Part shown: piece after piece, positions 45,484 to 56,234 of the stretch
How the letters are laid out: every line of letters starts with the position of its first letter
How positions within the stretch are numbered: position 1 is the first letter of the stretch
Assembly: GCF_032062135.1 (NCBI RefSeq)
Contig: NC_092860.1
Coordinates: 156,617,972-156,681,971, forward strand
DNA length: 64,000 nt
DNA from: Pyxicephalus adspersus
Taxonomy: Eukaryota; Chordata; Amphibia; Anura; Pyxicephalidae
Direction: 5' to 3'
The notes under the pieces: generated by a model
What the model was told of the DNA's origin: nothing
The model's input: the letters and a program-made list of their open reading frames with translations, nothing else
Databases searched by the model: none
Program-made: the position numbers and the translations under genes

Positions 45484-45858
45484 GCTGGGTCTACACGGAT
45501 GTTTTTAAAAACGCATGTAAACGTTCCTACTGAGCCTTTATGCATTTTATGCACTTTTATTATGCCGCATTTTCACATGTTTTTAATGTGTTTACGTTTT
45601 AAGTGCTTATAAACGTGGGAAAACGCCCCATTGAAATCAATGGAAGCGTTTACCCGCAATTTTGGGTGTTTTCCAGAGTTAACCCCCCTTTTTAATTTTA
45701 TAATGGTTGCAAGCAACGTTAAAGATAATGCTCATTAACGTGCCTCAAGGAAACGTCCTGGTGTAGATGGGCTCATTGGAATGCATGGGACTTTCAAACA
45801 TGGGCATTAAAAGCCTCAGTTTAAACGCTTGGGAAAATGTCCATGTAGACTAAACCTT
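45484..45858. mobile_element. Short inverted-repeat element, GTCTACA family (complete)
   Basis: The left end GGTCTACACGGATGTTTT and the right end AAAATGTCCATGTAGAC mirror each other. Inner segments such as GGGAAAACGCCCCATTGA and GGAATGCATGGGACTTTC match the truncated copy at 8968-9200. Confidence 0.85.
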
Positions 45859-46304
45859 AAATGGGCCAAGGAAGGCTCTGCACACTGCTGGATTGTATAC
45901 AAGGGGGAAAGAAAGTTTCTCCATATAATCAACAGGCCCCAGACATAATGAACATGCATTTTTGACCGCACAAGAATAAAGCTAAATAACGTAAGTATTA
46001 GCATATGATTGGTACATAATAGAAACAAGAAATAAAGAAACTAAAATTTTGAAAAGATAGACAGCAATATATGAAAGTATAAACATTGTCACATTATTTA
46101 CAGGATGTTTCTATGCATGTGTAAAGAATTACAATGTTGTTATTAACAATGGCAAACAGATACGTTGGCACAATAAATTCAGCTTTCTTAAGCAAAACAT
46201 ACAAAATTGACTTTTTCAAAGCTATTGTTTTAGGTGCCTAATAGGACTATTTATTATTTTACCAAATAAACAAAACTGTTTGAAAAACAGAAGATCAAAA
46301 AGTT

Positions 46305-47640
46305 AAAAAAAAAAAAAAAACTTGATGCCAGGGAACATATGTGCCCTTACAGTATAGATCCAATAGGTTTCTTTTTGTAGTAAAATTTTGTCCCAATCCC
46401 ACTCTCTAGGGTCCAGATCTATCTGTTCTGCTGCTGTAAATTTAGGATGACTTGCATTAAAGATGTTCAAAACCTACATATCTATTTAAAGAAGTAGTTA
46501 TCTTACCATTTGTCACCAAATAGGTATGCCTGTATATTATTTTGCAAAGTTTTTTCTTCATCTAACCTATATAAAAGCAATCACAGTCACAAACTGCCAG
46601 GTAGATAACCCCAATGGAATCACAAATGTTCTTGATTTGCATATGTTCCTCAGTATATTCTGATATACATCTGGTTATATTTTTCTGCTTAGGTTGGGGA
46701 GGTGAGTACAAAAGTTTGTGTCTTTCTTTGTTTTTGGCTTTTTGTTAAGCCTTTTTCAATATTTTTTTTACTGTAACCACTTTATAATAGTCTGAGTTGA
46801 AGTTGATTAGCTTTGAATTCAAAGAACGAGTCACTTGAACAGATCCTACGAATGTGAAGGTTTTGGGAATAGGATATACTATAAAAGCTGGGCTAGGGTG
46901 GACACTTGTGGCAAATAATATCGTGTTGTCTGCCGTTGGTTTTTGGAATAACGTGGATGCCAAGGTATTATTGTTTTCCTTGATATCCTGGATTTGTCAT
47001 ATTGCATGGTGAAATGAAGGTAAAGGAATTTGTTTGGAGTTTAGAAACAAATTCAGCCAGCAAATTCTCAGTACCAATCCAAATGATGAAAATGTCATCA
47101 ATTAACCTTTTCCACAACAAGAACATTGAGAAATCATCATCTGCAAATAAAGTTCTCTCCCAGTCCCCCAAAAAGAGGGTGCTATGGGTTGGGGCACACT
47201 TTGTGCCTATGGAAATCCCTTGCACCTGAAGACATAGTTTATCGTCAAAGGTCAAGTACAGTAAGTCCTGGTTGGGAATGCTGGAGTATAATGCCTCCAC
47301 ATCTATTGTTACTAGTAAAGCATCTGGGGGTATGGATATATCCTCAATTATTTTAAAAAAGTCTAAAGTATCCTTTAAGAAAGATAGAAGACTAAAGACA
47401 TGTGATCTAAGAACTTGATCTATCAAATGACTTGCGTCACTAGTTAGGCTTACTATCCCTGATATATTAGGTCTTCCTGGTGGATTAGTCATACTCTTGT
47501 GAATCTTGGGGAGTACATAAAAAGTTAGAGTTTTGGATAATATTTTTTTAAAGAATTCATATTTTTTTATCTATTAGGACTTTGCAAGGAGCTCCAAAGA
47601 TAAGTTCATAGTATTCCATAATGTATTGATTAACTTGGTC
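46305..47640 (-). pseudogene. Penelope-like retroelement: RT plus GIY-YIG endonuclease remains
   Basis: The minus-strand order is LIFGAPCKVLIDKK near 47590, then TNPPGRPNISGIVSLTSD, a VTIDVEALYSSIPNQ block (RT motif A), GISIGTKCAPTHSTLFLG (motif B) and KRLIDDIFIIW (motif C with catalytic DD). Next come a TLFQKPTADNTIL block and, at 46330-46620, VIYLAVCDC.CFYIG followed by ILLQKETYWIYTVRA, the GIY-YIG endonuclease region. The 3' end meets a run of 16 A (46303-46318). Frame changes near 46965 and 46740 and stops show decay. This RT plus GIY-YIG order fits Penelope-like elements. Confidence 0.88.
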
Positions 47641-47788
47641 TGATCTAGCTAGGTAGCCAGGGATGATAAAGAGGCTATTTTCTGGTTAGCCAGCGGATTG
47701 TGCGAAACTGATAAAGCTTGGGAGCAGAGGCACGCCCAGAATCAGAAATGCCCACACATGCTTTAGTGAGGAAGAGGTAAGTGTGCCA
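47641..47788 (-). mobile_element. Gypsy LTR 5' fragment
   Basis: It matches the first 150 bp of the LTR family (minus-strand start TGGCACACTTACCTC; CCAGCGG, GCTTTATCAG and CCTGGCTA blocks). It abuts the Penelope-like element. Confidence 0.75.
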
Positions 47789-48416
47789 CTGGTTTGCTGG
47801 ATCAGCCAGGTTTTCCCACAATAGTCCATCTTCTCAAGCTGTAGCATCTCCCTACTTAAATAGCATTTTCCCTTCAGTATCTGTTGCTTTTAGAGAAATT
47901 TCCTCTCATTTCTTGCCCCAGGGTGACTATGTTCCCAATGAAACCAAGTGTATGGTTTAGGGGTTATTTTAAGAGAAAGGGGTCAACAATAAAATAAATA
48001 GAATCAAACTATTGGTCTACATTTATATTGATTAGGCTGGCTGTATTTGTTTTTACCTTTTTTGTCGTTATATTTATTTGACAACCTTTGTCCCCAATGA
48101 AACTTCAAACTGCCCTAAACCTGATAGGTGTTGTCATCTTTCCAGGCCCATCCAAAACCAATAAAACATTTTGATGTATTATAAATGTCTGGATTTAGAT
48201 CAACTCAGAATTAACGGGAAGACTCCCACAAACATTTGTCAGGACAGCTCATACTGCCGTAAAAGAAAAACCGAGACACACACAAGTCATTTTGTTTTTT
48301 ATTTTTTTTTATTTATATTTTTTTTCAGAGGTTGGGTTAGTTTGTTTTTATAAGGGCTAGGGTGGTTTTATTTTTTTTTTTGGTGGGGGAGGGGTAGAGT
48401 TATTTTTGAGATATGT
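47789..48416. other. Non-coding, T-rich, nothing supported
   Basis: No gene is recognised. The sequence grades into the T/G minisatellite. Confidence 0.5.
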
Positions 48417-48868
48417 TATTATTTGTTGTATTATTACGGGGTGGGGTAGTTTGTGGGGGGTTTTTAAGGGATTTTTTTTGTTTTTTTTGTGGGAGGGGTA
48501 GGGTATCATTATGTTGTGTATTATTATGGGATGTTTTAATATGGGTGTATTAATATGGGGTGTCTTATTATGGGGTGTATTATTATATGTGGTATAACAA
48601 TATAGGATGTGTTATTACTGGGTTCAAAATTATGGGGTGTGTTATTATGGAAAGTATTGTTATGAGATGCATTATTATGGGATGTATTATTATGGGGTGT
48701 GTTCTTATTGGGAGGAATTATTATGGGGTGTAATATTATGGGATGTGTTATCATAGAATGTTTTATTATGAGGTGTGTTATTATGGGGTAGTATTATTAT
48801 TGGGTGTATTATTATGGGATGTTTATTATGGAGTGTATAATTATGGGATGTGTTATTATTGGATGGAC
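48417..48868 (+). repeat. TTATTATGGG minisatellite
   Basis: About 28 diverged units of 14-17 bp of the form GTGTTATTATGGGATGTATT. It directly joins the hAT fragment at 48870. The minus-strand open frame over it (His/Asn/Ile-rich) is a repeat artefact. Confidence 0.92.
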
Positions 48869-49760
48869 TCTTCACTTTCTCCGATACTTGCAGAACTGTC
48901 TTCCTCTAATATCTGTCTGTTACTTTCTTCATCTACTTTGTTCATTTTCTCAAATGTGCTCAACATATTAGAAGCATTATCTGTCACAATACTCAGAGTC
49001 TGTTCCTTTTTCATTTCAAAATCTTCTACAACATCCTCCACTAACTTCTAAAGATAGTCACTGGTGTGATGTGCCTGGGTGTCCTTTACTCCCAGGGGTT
49101 GCGGTATTATTTTATTATTTTCATCATCAAATCTAAAATTAATAGCAAAATAATTGACTCTGTGATGTGTGCATGCATCCATTTTTATGAAGACAAAATG
49201 TCCCTTCAGACCTTTTCGTAGTTCTTCCTTTTTATATTTGACCTCTTCCATTATAAGTTTCCTTATACTTTCTCTTTCCAGAGAAACACAAAGTTTTTTA
49301 GCCATTTCTCCATTTAGGCATAAAAAGCTAGCTGTGAAAAGAAGGATATTGGTACACTATTCTTTTCCACTATTTCAATAATGTGGTTGTTGAATTTTTC
49401 AGTCATTGTTATGGTAACTTCATCAGATATAAAGAATCTTCTTAGTTGTGTTTGTTCTCCAGTAGATTTCTGAACATGTTTTATCCCAGAAGTAGATGCA
49501 ATATTTTCATTGATATCTTTCTCATTCACAACTTCTAACACTTTAGGATTCAAACGCTGAAAAAGTGTATTTTCAAATTTAATGCTCTTGTAGGTGCATG
49601 TTTGTTAGACTCACTAAAACTGCTAATTTTTGCATCACATTGTTTTTCACCATCATCTTCGAGAATACATTTGCACACATAATGTTTCCCATCACATGAT
49701 AATGTAAAGTGCTCATAAACAGCAGACTTTATCGTGTTTGTTGACAGACATTTTGCCAAT
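48869..49760 (-). pseudogene. hAT transposase, N-terminal half
   Basis: On the minus strand: a BED-type zinc finger from MAKCLSTNTIK through YVCKC and a K..H histidine pair (49759-49570), RRFFISDEVTITMTEKF and FNNHIIEIVEKNSVPISFF, then MAKKLCVSLERESIRKLI, GHFVFIKMDACTHHRVNYF and VTDNASNML, up to a Glu/Ser-rich segment. Frame changes lie near 49565 and 49320, and an in-frame TAG follows HHTSDYL at about 49047. The C-terminal half is missing; it is replaced by the minisatellite. Confidence 0.88.
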
Positions 49761-49779
49761 GTGAATGGGGTGCCCCTTT

Positions 49780-50140
49780 CACTAAAATATAAACATAAAA
49801 TATGTTATACTAACTAGCATATTCTTTAATTTAAATACAAACATACACATAGTCCTGCACTATTGCAAACATACATACAACACGGCACTATACACACAAA
49901 TAAGCTATAGCCCTGCACTAAATTTAGACATAATTTGTCCTATACAGAAAAACATGCACGAACATATATACTATACACACAACACAGAGCCCTACAATTT
50001 ACTCAGAAACATACACACAATATGCACCATACAGAAACATTCATACATTTCTGCACCATACACACAAACATACACATAGCCCTGCAGTTTTATCCAGAAA
50101 AATGCACACAGCCTTCCATCATAATACACATAAGCAGTCA
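49780..50140 (+). repeat. CA-rich degenerate tandem repeat
   Basis: Units of roughly 50-60 bp containing AACATACACA, TAGCCCTGCA and CTATACACAC lie upstream of the hAT fragment start. They may be part of that element's 5' region. Confidence 0.65.
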
Positions 50141-50466
50141 TGCCGTTTAAAAAATAAACATGAACACTTACAGTTGAATCCAAAAAGCCGTTCCTCCAAG
50201 TTCTTCTAAGCTCTTTTAGCAGACATAGGAAGTTGAGCAGATGCTGCTGCCTTTATCTTTGTTTGCTGATCTTCCGCTGAAGACAGGGCAGTGGGAGGTC
50301 CCAGGGCCAGGGGGGGCACTTAACTAACTTCCTAGTATTAGGTGGTGTGCAAAATGATGTTAATGTTCAGCCCTGGATGGGAGCGTATATGGAGAGTGCA
50401 GACAGTACTCCTGAACACCTAAATCAATACACTTGTTTACACTCCAATGAACTTGTTAAACACAGT

Positions 50467-50796
50467 GGCCCTGATTCATCAATAAAATCCACGCTCGCTG
50501 GAAGCGCGAACGTACGCGCGACCAGCGAGCGCGGTTTCCCTCGGTCCGGAGTCGAGTGCGCTCGTACACTCGCCTCCTCACTGCCAGCCGGATACCTGCC
50601 TTGATAATAATGAGCAATAGGGGTCGTGAATCTGCCAATTAAGGTGATTAGATTGCAGCTGCGTGATTAAGGAGGATCTGTTAAGCTCAAGGGTGAGATC
50701 ATAGCAATTAATTAGCGCATACCTGCTCTCTGTTCTGTGCTTATTTACAGTCCTTTACAGGTCAATTAGAATCTTTAATGCTTCATTAGATTTCAG

Positions 50797-50840
<44 letters not shown>

Positions 50841-50988
50841 CATGTTTAAAGTTTTTTTTCTTTACAGATTTTTGTGTTTTGTTATTTCAAGTTTATTATT
50901 AAATTTATTAAATATCAGCGAGTTATGTAAAAAATTGTACCGCTTGCTGCCTGGAAATTTGGACAGAAATAGACCGCTAGGGAGGTTA
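50467..50988. mobile_element. Mixed MITE: CCCTGATTCATCA start and TTAA-type end
   Basis: The left end CCCTGATTCATCAATAAAAT continues with CG-rich text like the 168-bp MITE at 36778-36945. The right end TAGGGAGGTTAA with GTACCGCTTGCTGCC resembles the TTAA family at 28740-29241. Whether this is one element or two joined is not resolved. Confidence 0.5.
50799..50838. repeat. (AT)n microsatellite
   Basis: About 20 uninterrupted AT dinucleotides. Confidence 0.95.
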
Positions 50989-52284
50989 AGAAGAGTTTAC
51001 AATCTAATGTAATCAGAAAAGACTGTAATCCCTGATCTGTACTCCGTACTGTAAAATTATAGATAGAGAGTATTCTATATTGTATGTACTGCAGTTTTAT
51101 CTATCCTGAGAATTGCATATACAGATGTAGCTGTAACTGTCTGTTACTATATTATGATATATTTCATGTTATAAGTTCTATGACTCTCCTGAACCTTTAA
51201 TGTGCAGTTTTATGGAATTTGTAATAGTTATTTACACCCTCTAGTGGTGAAATGGAATATCTGCTGATTGATGCCAGATAGTACTGTATTGACACCTAGT
51301 GGCAGTTTACAGTAGTACAATATGTAGTTTGTATCTACACATACCTGTAAAATAAAAATCCGCAAACCATTGGTCTTTGTTTAAAAATCACCAACATGTT
51401 ACATGTTTCTGAACAATATATAGAGACACAGAAGGCAAACATTTATTATAAACAAGTATAACATGACACAAGAAGAGAAGAGGACCCTGATCCCTTTTTG
51501 TTGCTTGCACTGATGCTGAGTATTCATATGAAAGTCACACTTGGGTTCCCCCACAGCTCTCACTGGGTCCCCCTGCAGTTTCTTAGAGTTCTTTAATAAG
51601 TCATCTTGGTTTGCAAAGCCCTCCTTTAGTGGTCTGACCCCTTCAGTTTAGAAGAGCAGATGGTCAGGGGAAGTGCTTCATTATTGCTGGACAGTTTCCA
51701 CTACCTGTTGATCAGTGTAGATCTGTCACCTTGTTGGTCAGTGAAGAAGTTCCTCCTACAGCCATACAGCTCCAGGGTAGGAATTACCATTTCTTGCATG
51801 TGTGGGGCACACAAGAATCAGATCTACACATGTAGATATATGTAAGGCTTGCATTTTAGAATTGTAATGTGGATCTCCCATACAATGTCGGTAAGATACA
51901 GAGAACAAAGAGAACACTTTTTACTCTGCTGCAGATTAATGGTTCTTCCAGTTCCTCTAGTCCGATAGTTTTTCAAGGATTTTCCTGGGAAAAGCCCATC
52001 CATTTATACTATTCATGTGTGTGAAGCATCAGATGAGGCACAGCTTTCTTGTTCTTGCTTTCTTCTGAACTGCAACCAGAGCCTCCCTATGATTGGGGTT
52101 ACACAGAGGCTTGGAATGAGCAGATGTTAAAACATCTGTGTGTGTGTGTGGATCCTGAATAGTAGGCTGCTGGAATTTTTCTAATATGTCCTATTTGTTT
52201 TCTCTATCCTTTCTCACTCCCCATTGCTTGCTAGAGGAAGGCCAAGGTCCAATCTTCAGATGCAATCAGGAGATTTGGTCTGGT
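50989..52284. other. No supported feature
   Basis: Non-coding sequence with short open frames lacking motifs. A TG run lies at 52136-52150. Confidence 0.5.
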
Positions 52285-52460
52285 TTTTCAAAGCTCTCCA
52301 AAACTGGAAAAGATAGACTATTATTGGAGAGCCTGGTTGACCCAGCAACCCAAGAGTGGAAAAACTAATCGCTATTAGTTGGCAAATGTTTTCAGTCCAG
52401 ATTAAGACCAAGGTTCGCGATAGTATATTTTTACTATTCATGGAGAGCTTTAATAAATCA
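52285..52460. mobile_element. Short inverted-repeat element, AGCTCTCCAAGGCTGG family (copy 2)
   Basis: The ends CAAAGCTCTCCAAAACTGG and GGAGAGCTTTAATAAATC mirror each other, with TTGACCCAGCAACCC and TTGGCAAATGTTTTCAGTCC between, as in the copies at 28098 and 54903. Confidence 0.8.
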
Positions 52461-53344
52461 AGTCCAATCTGCTGCACATTTGACAGGGTATTTTATGATG
52501 AAGACTTTCAGGTCTAGCTGCCAGGCATTCATGGTAAAGCTAGTTTGAGATTCTGCAGTGGTATCAGGTAAAGGTCCTGCTAAGATGATTGCAGATGCCC
52601 AGCCTGAGGAGCCCCAAGAGAAAGAAGCTCTAAAGACCTCATTACTATCTGCTGTTATGAGAATCAAGGATCTCTCAATGTCTACACTGGAGGAGTCCAG
52701 CGTGGGAATTTCTGGTGACCACACAACTAAGGACATGGTGGAGGGAATGGTTTCAACCTGCACTCAGAAAGAAAAAAAACAATGAGGATGATCCTGCAGA
52801 AATGTGTCAGAGGTGGGGGGAATCAATTTTTGCATTTGAAGTGATCTTTCTCTGTGCTTGGACTGAACCTAAAATTTGGGGACTTCCAGCTCGAAACACA
52901 AGGGGATCCCCCTATGGGCGTGGTCTGGGGGGTACCTACCTTACATCCAAATATTTGCTGTCCTGGAAGACACAGATACAACATCACCAAATGACAAAGC
53001 GCCCCTTTCCTGACAAATTTACCACTTTCCTCGTCTTAATCAGTAGATATCATTCTCCATCATTCTGTATTTATGATGAAAGGTCGGGGAACTTCTGGCT
53101 GAAACAGACAAGCTAAAATATTTTTGGTTTGGAGGGTAATTCACCATGGCCAGTTATTTCTATTGATGTCATCCTTCTCCACCATAAAACATTGACCACA
53201 CTAACAAAACAAACAAAGAAATTAGAAGATGCCAAAAAATTAAAATGCTCACTTCCAGAGGGCGATTCCTAATGACACCACGGGAATGCAAGAGAAGCTC
53301 TCTTACCTGTGAACTGTGAAACTATTTACTGCTTTGAGCACCGA
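52461..53344. other. No supported gene
   Basis: Overlapping open frames (52558-52785 and 52715-53116) show no recognised domain and no splice or start context that would single them out. Confidence 0.45.
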
Positions 53345-53575
53345 AGATCGCTGAAAGGGAGGGCTACTGCTGATTAAAGGGAGGAACTACTGCCAATTAA
53401 AAGCTACTATCAATAAAAAAGGGAGGAGCTACTGCTACTAAAGGGGAAGGTATATTGCCAATAAAAAGGTTGGGGACACTGCTGCTGAAAGGGAGTGGCT
53501 ACTGACAAAAGTAGTGGGTCTATGACCAATATAAAAGGTGACCCTACTGTCGATAAAAAAGGGGGTTACTGCTGC
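53345..53575 (+). repeat. Degenerate minisatellite
   Basis: Roughly eight units of 25-32 bp on the pattern AAAGGGAGGAGCTACTGC plus AATAAAA. Confidence 0.75.
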
Positions 53576-54050
53576 TACACTGAAGAAAAAACATTGCATT
53601 AAAATATTTAAGATATGTAAGGGTTTGTAAACAATTCAAATGCTCTATTGATGGATGAAGATTGAAGGATATAGTTGGAAGATGTTCAGATTTTGGATAC
53701 AGTTCTTTTTTTTAAACTCTGTTTAAACACAAAAAGATAGGAATTTAATCCAAGGCACTGTGTTGCATGCAAACTGGAAGGCTTTTATGTGACATTACTC
53801 AATCACCAGGCACTACACTTCAGACTCCTTCCAATGTAACCTGTTGTATAGAGGACAGGGATGGGGAGTACCATGGTGGAGATTTTGCAGCTAGTCCCCT
53901 CATGGCAGCAACATCTGTCGTCTTTATTTCCAGAATGATAACTGATGACAAGTTTTGGTCATGGGGTAAATAAAAGAATTATGGGCAGATTCACAGATGG
54001 GGGAAGCAAGAGAGATCTGTGACAGCCTCGGATCAGGGTTGAAGATACAG

Positions 54051-54190
54051 CCCCTGATTCATCAAGCAAAATCGGATTATCGGTCGCGCATTCGTATTAG
54101 CGATCCGGAATCGTGCGCGATCGCGCTATTCAACAACCGGAAAAGCTCGCGCACGAAGCCGCGCTTATCCGACAGCTTTTTACTCGCGAT
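54051..54190. mobile_element. Left half of a CCCCTGATTCATCA MITE
   Basis: It starts CCCCTGATTCATCAAGCAA and TCGGATTATCGGTCGCGC exactly as the copy at 36778, then passes directly into the right half of a TAAAGCT-family element. Its likely partner half is 55388-55481. The flanks TACAG (54046-54050) and CACAG (55482-55486) agree in 4 of 5 bases. Confidence 0.75.
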
Positions 54191-54325
54191 CTTTTCCAGC
54201 GACTATTCTCGTTCGTCGGCGTCGTTGGTTACTTTTTTTACGAACGATTTTTGACCAATCGATCGTTCGTCGTTCGTTCGTCGTTCATTTCCAACGATAA
54301 AAATTGGAAGTGTGTACGCAGCTTA
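54190..54325. mobile_element. Right half of a TAAAGCT-family element
   Basis: From TTTTCCAGCGACTATTCTCG to GTGTGTACGCAGCTTA it matches 44873-45008 closely. The left half is missing. Confidence 0.88.
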
Positions 54326-54902
54326 AGAATGGAACTAAATTTTTGCCTTACAGACCAAGCAGAAAAAAAACTTATGTTGGTATTATCATAAAGCAAACCG
54401 GATTCCCCATCGACCAACTAGCTTAATCACTTTCATTCAGATTAACCACGCATTAGACGGAAAACTAGTAAAAGCTCTTGTACTGGCAATCCAATTACAA
54501 TTCTTAGATTTTCAAACTCAACTTAAAAAATTATATTCTTAACAATATTTTCCCCAACATCAGCTGATAATTTTTTTTGCTGATCTAAATCTACCTAAAA
54601 TCCCTATTAACTTAATAAATAATTTGGATTCTGATATTACTACCATTGAAGTACTTCAAGCCATTAAGACACTAATTGGGCAAAAGACAAGGGCCTGATG
54701 GTTTTTCAGTACTCTACTACTAAAAAGTTAATGATTTTTTAATTCCACACTTAACAAATCTTTTTAATAAAGTTAACCAAACTAGTTATTTTTCCTTTGA
54801 TATTTTGAAAGCACATGTAGTTATGATTCCAAAATCTAATAAAGACCTAAATGTTCTAAATGTTGATTTAAAAATCGTTACTAAAAGATTAGCAAATCGG
54901 CC
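54326..54902 (+). pseudogene. L1/Tx1-like LINE fragment
   Basis: Only scattered blocks are readable, such as an ATGAT/AGTAC-rich RT start near 54650-54700 (GPDGF-like) and ILKAHVVMIPK-type text near 54800. Position and continuity with 55116-55387 support a LINE RT. Confidence 0.6.
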
Positions 54903-55115
54903 CGGATTTATTAAAGTTCTCCAAGGCTGGAGAGAATACAATTTCACCAGTGAAGCTGAGTAATTGAGCAAACCTGGAATGGATTTCCTAAAATCAAGCT
55001 ATTTGTTAGTGATTTGTTAGCAAATGTTTTCAATCCTGGGCCAGATCCATTCCAGGTTTGCTAGATCACCCAGCTTCACTGATGAAAGTGTATTCTCTCC
55101 AGCCTTACGGATCTT
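54903..55115. mobile_element. Short inverted-repeat element, AGCTCTCCAAGGCTGG family (copy 3)
   Basis: The outer arms GGATTTATTAAAGTTCTCC and GATCTTTAATAAAT, then GGCTGGAGAGAATACA and TGTATTCTCTCCAGCC, fold together, with AACCTGGAATGGA and TCCATTCCAGGTT inside. It is the clearest copy of this family and lies inside the LINE fragment. Confidence 0.9.
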
Positions 55116-55387
55116 TAATAAATGGGGATTTGGTCAATCGTTCCTAACCTGGATACAAGCCATTTATTCAAGGCCTGGTGCTAGAATAAGGTATACAAGA
55201 TTTCAATCAGAACAATGCCTAATACAAAAAGAAACACGTCAAGGTTGTCCTTTATCTCCCCTATTATTTAACCTAGCTTTAGAACCCTTGGCCCAGCATA
55301 TCAGACAACATAAAGATATCAAGGCATAGAAATACTGGGAATGCAGCATAAACTATCAATTTGTGTATTACATTCTCCATCTTTCCT
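55116..55387 (+). pseudogene. L1/Tx1-like LINE RT block
   Basis: The plus-strand translation reads GFGQSFLTWIQAIYS, then TRQGCPLSPLLFNLALEPLA (RT motif intact in this stretch) and IRQHKDIKA, then a TAG stop. The last 110 bp equal 24121-24230. The sequence ends abruptly in MITE sequence at 55388. Confidence 0.88.
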
Positions 55388-55481
55388 CCACGCTCGAGTC
55401 CGGACCGCGGTAATCCGCGATCGCCGGTCGCGCGTATTTTCGCGCTTCTAGCGATCGCGGATTTCAATGATGAATCAGGGG
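55388..55481. mobile_element. Right half of a CCCCTGATTCATCA MITE
   Basis: From CACGCTCGAGTCCGGACCGC to GATGAATCAGGGG it matches the right half of the MITE at 36778-36945. Confidence 0.85.
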
Positions 55482-55486
55482 CACAG

Positions 55487-56234
55487 AGTCTATTATATCT
55501 TTTCAAATATAGTAATTTTCCATATTTAGGTTGCCACACAATTCTTCCTAGTGGAGCCTCCTTCCATTCCTTGGCCTCATAGCATGAACTTTATGGTTAT
55601 AGATAAGCCATTGGTGGTGACACAGTGAAAAAGGCTGAATTCCCCCTTCAGGGGTTTAAGAGTTTAAAAGAAAGATCAAACATAAAGGGCCAGTCATCTA
55701 GGTGGGTAAAAATCTAAAAGGGTTTGTGTGTTCATGGTTGTAAACCAACAAGCTAGAATTCAGACGCAGGATATCAGTCAGCCATGAGGATAATCCTAAA
55801 GAGTCAGATGATTTTTGAGATAGAAGAGAACAAGCCAGTGGTAGATCTATACATCTAACACAAAATGGGTGGACAAAAAAGTCAACAACAGAAAAACAAG
55901 AATAAATGAGCACCAAGAAATTAGAGAAATATAGACGTTCTCATCCTTCTGATCCAGCAGGCACACGATAGGAATTGTCAACACACGGCAAGGAGAAGGA
56001 GTTTAAAAAGAAATTCTCATTTGTAACTGATATGTTTGGTTTGCAATATTTAAGGATAACATTTGAGATTTTGTTGCTTTAAGGTGATGAAGGAGCTAGA
56101 TTTGAGGAGATAGATCAGAGAATTGTCAGGGAAGGCCTTTGAAAAGATAGCAGTGTCCTTAGTTCTATAGAAATTAAGCCAATCCAGTGTCAAAATGCCC
56201 CAAACTGATCATCCAGGGGAACTAGGAGTGAGTG
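55487..56234. other. No supported feature
   Basis: Non-coding. No motif or paired terminus is recognised. Confidence 0.5.

Noticed and set aside
48536..48754. His/Asn/Ile-rich minus-strand open frame
   Set aside because: Direct translation of a TTATTATGGG minisatellite.
52558..53116. Two overlapping plus-strand open frames
   Set aside because: No recognised domain, codon pattern or splice context; likely chance.
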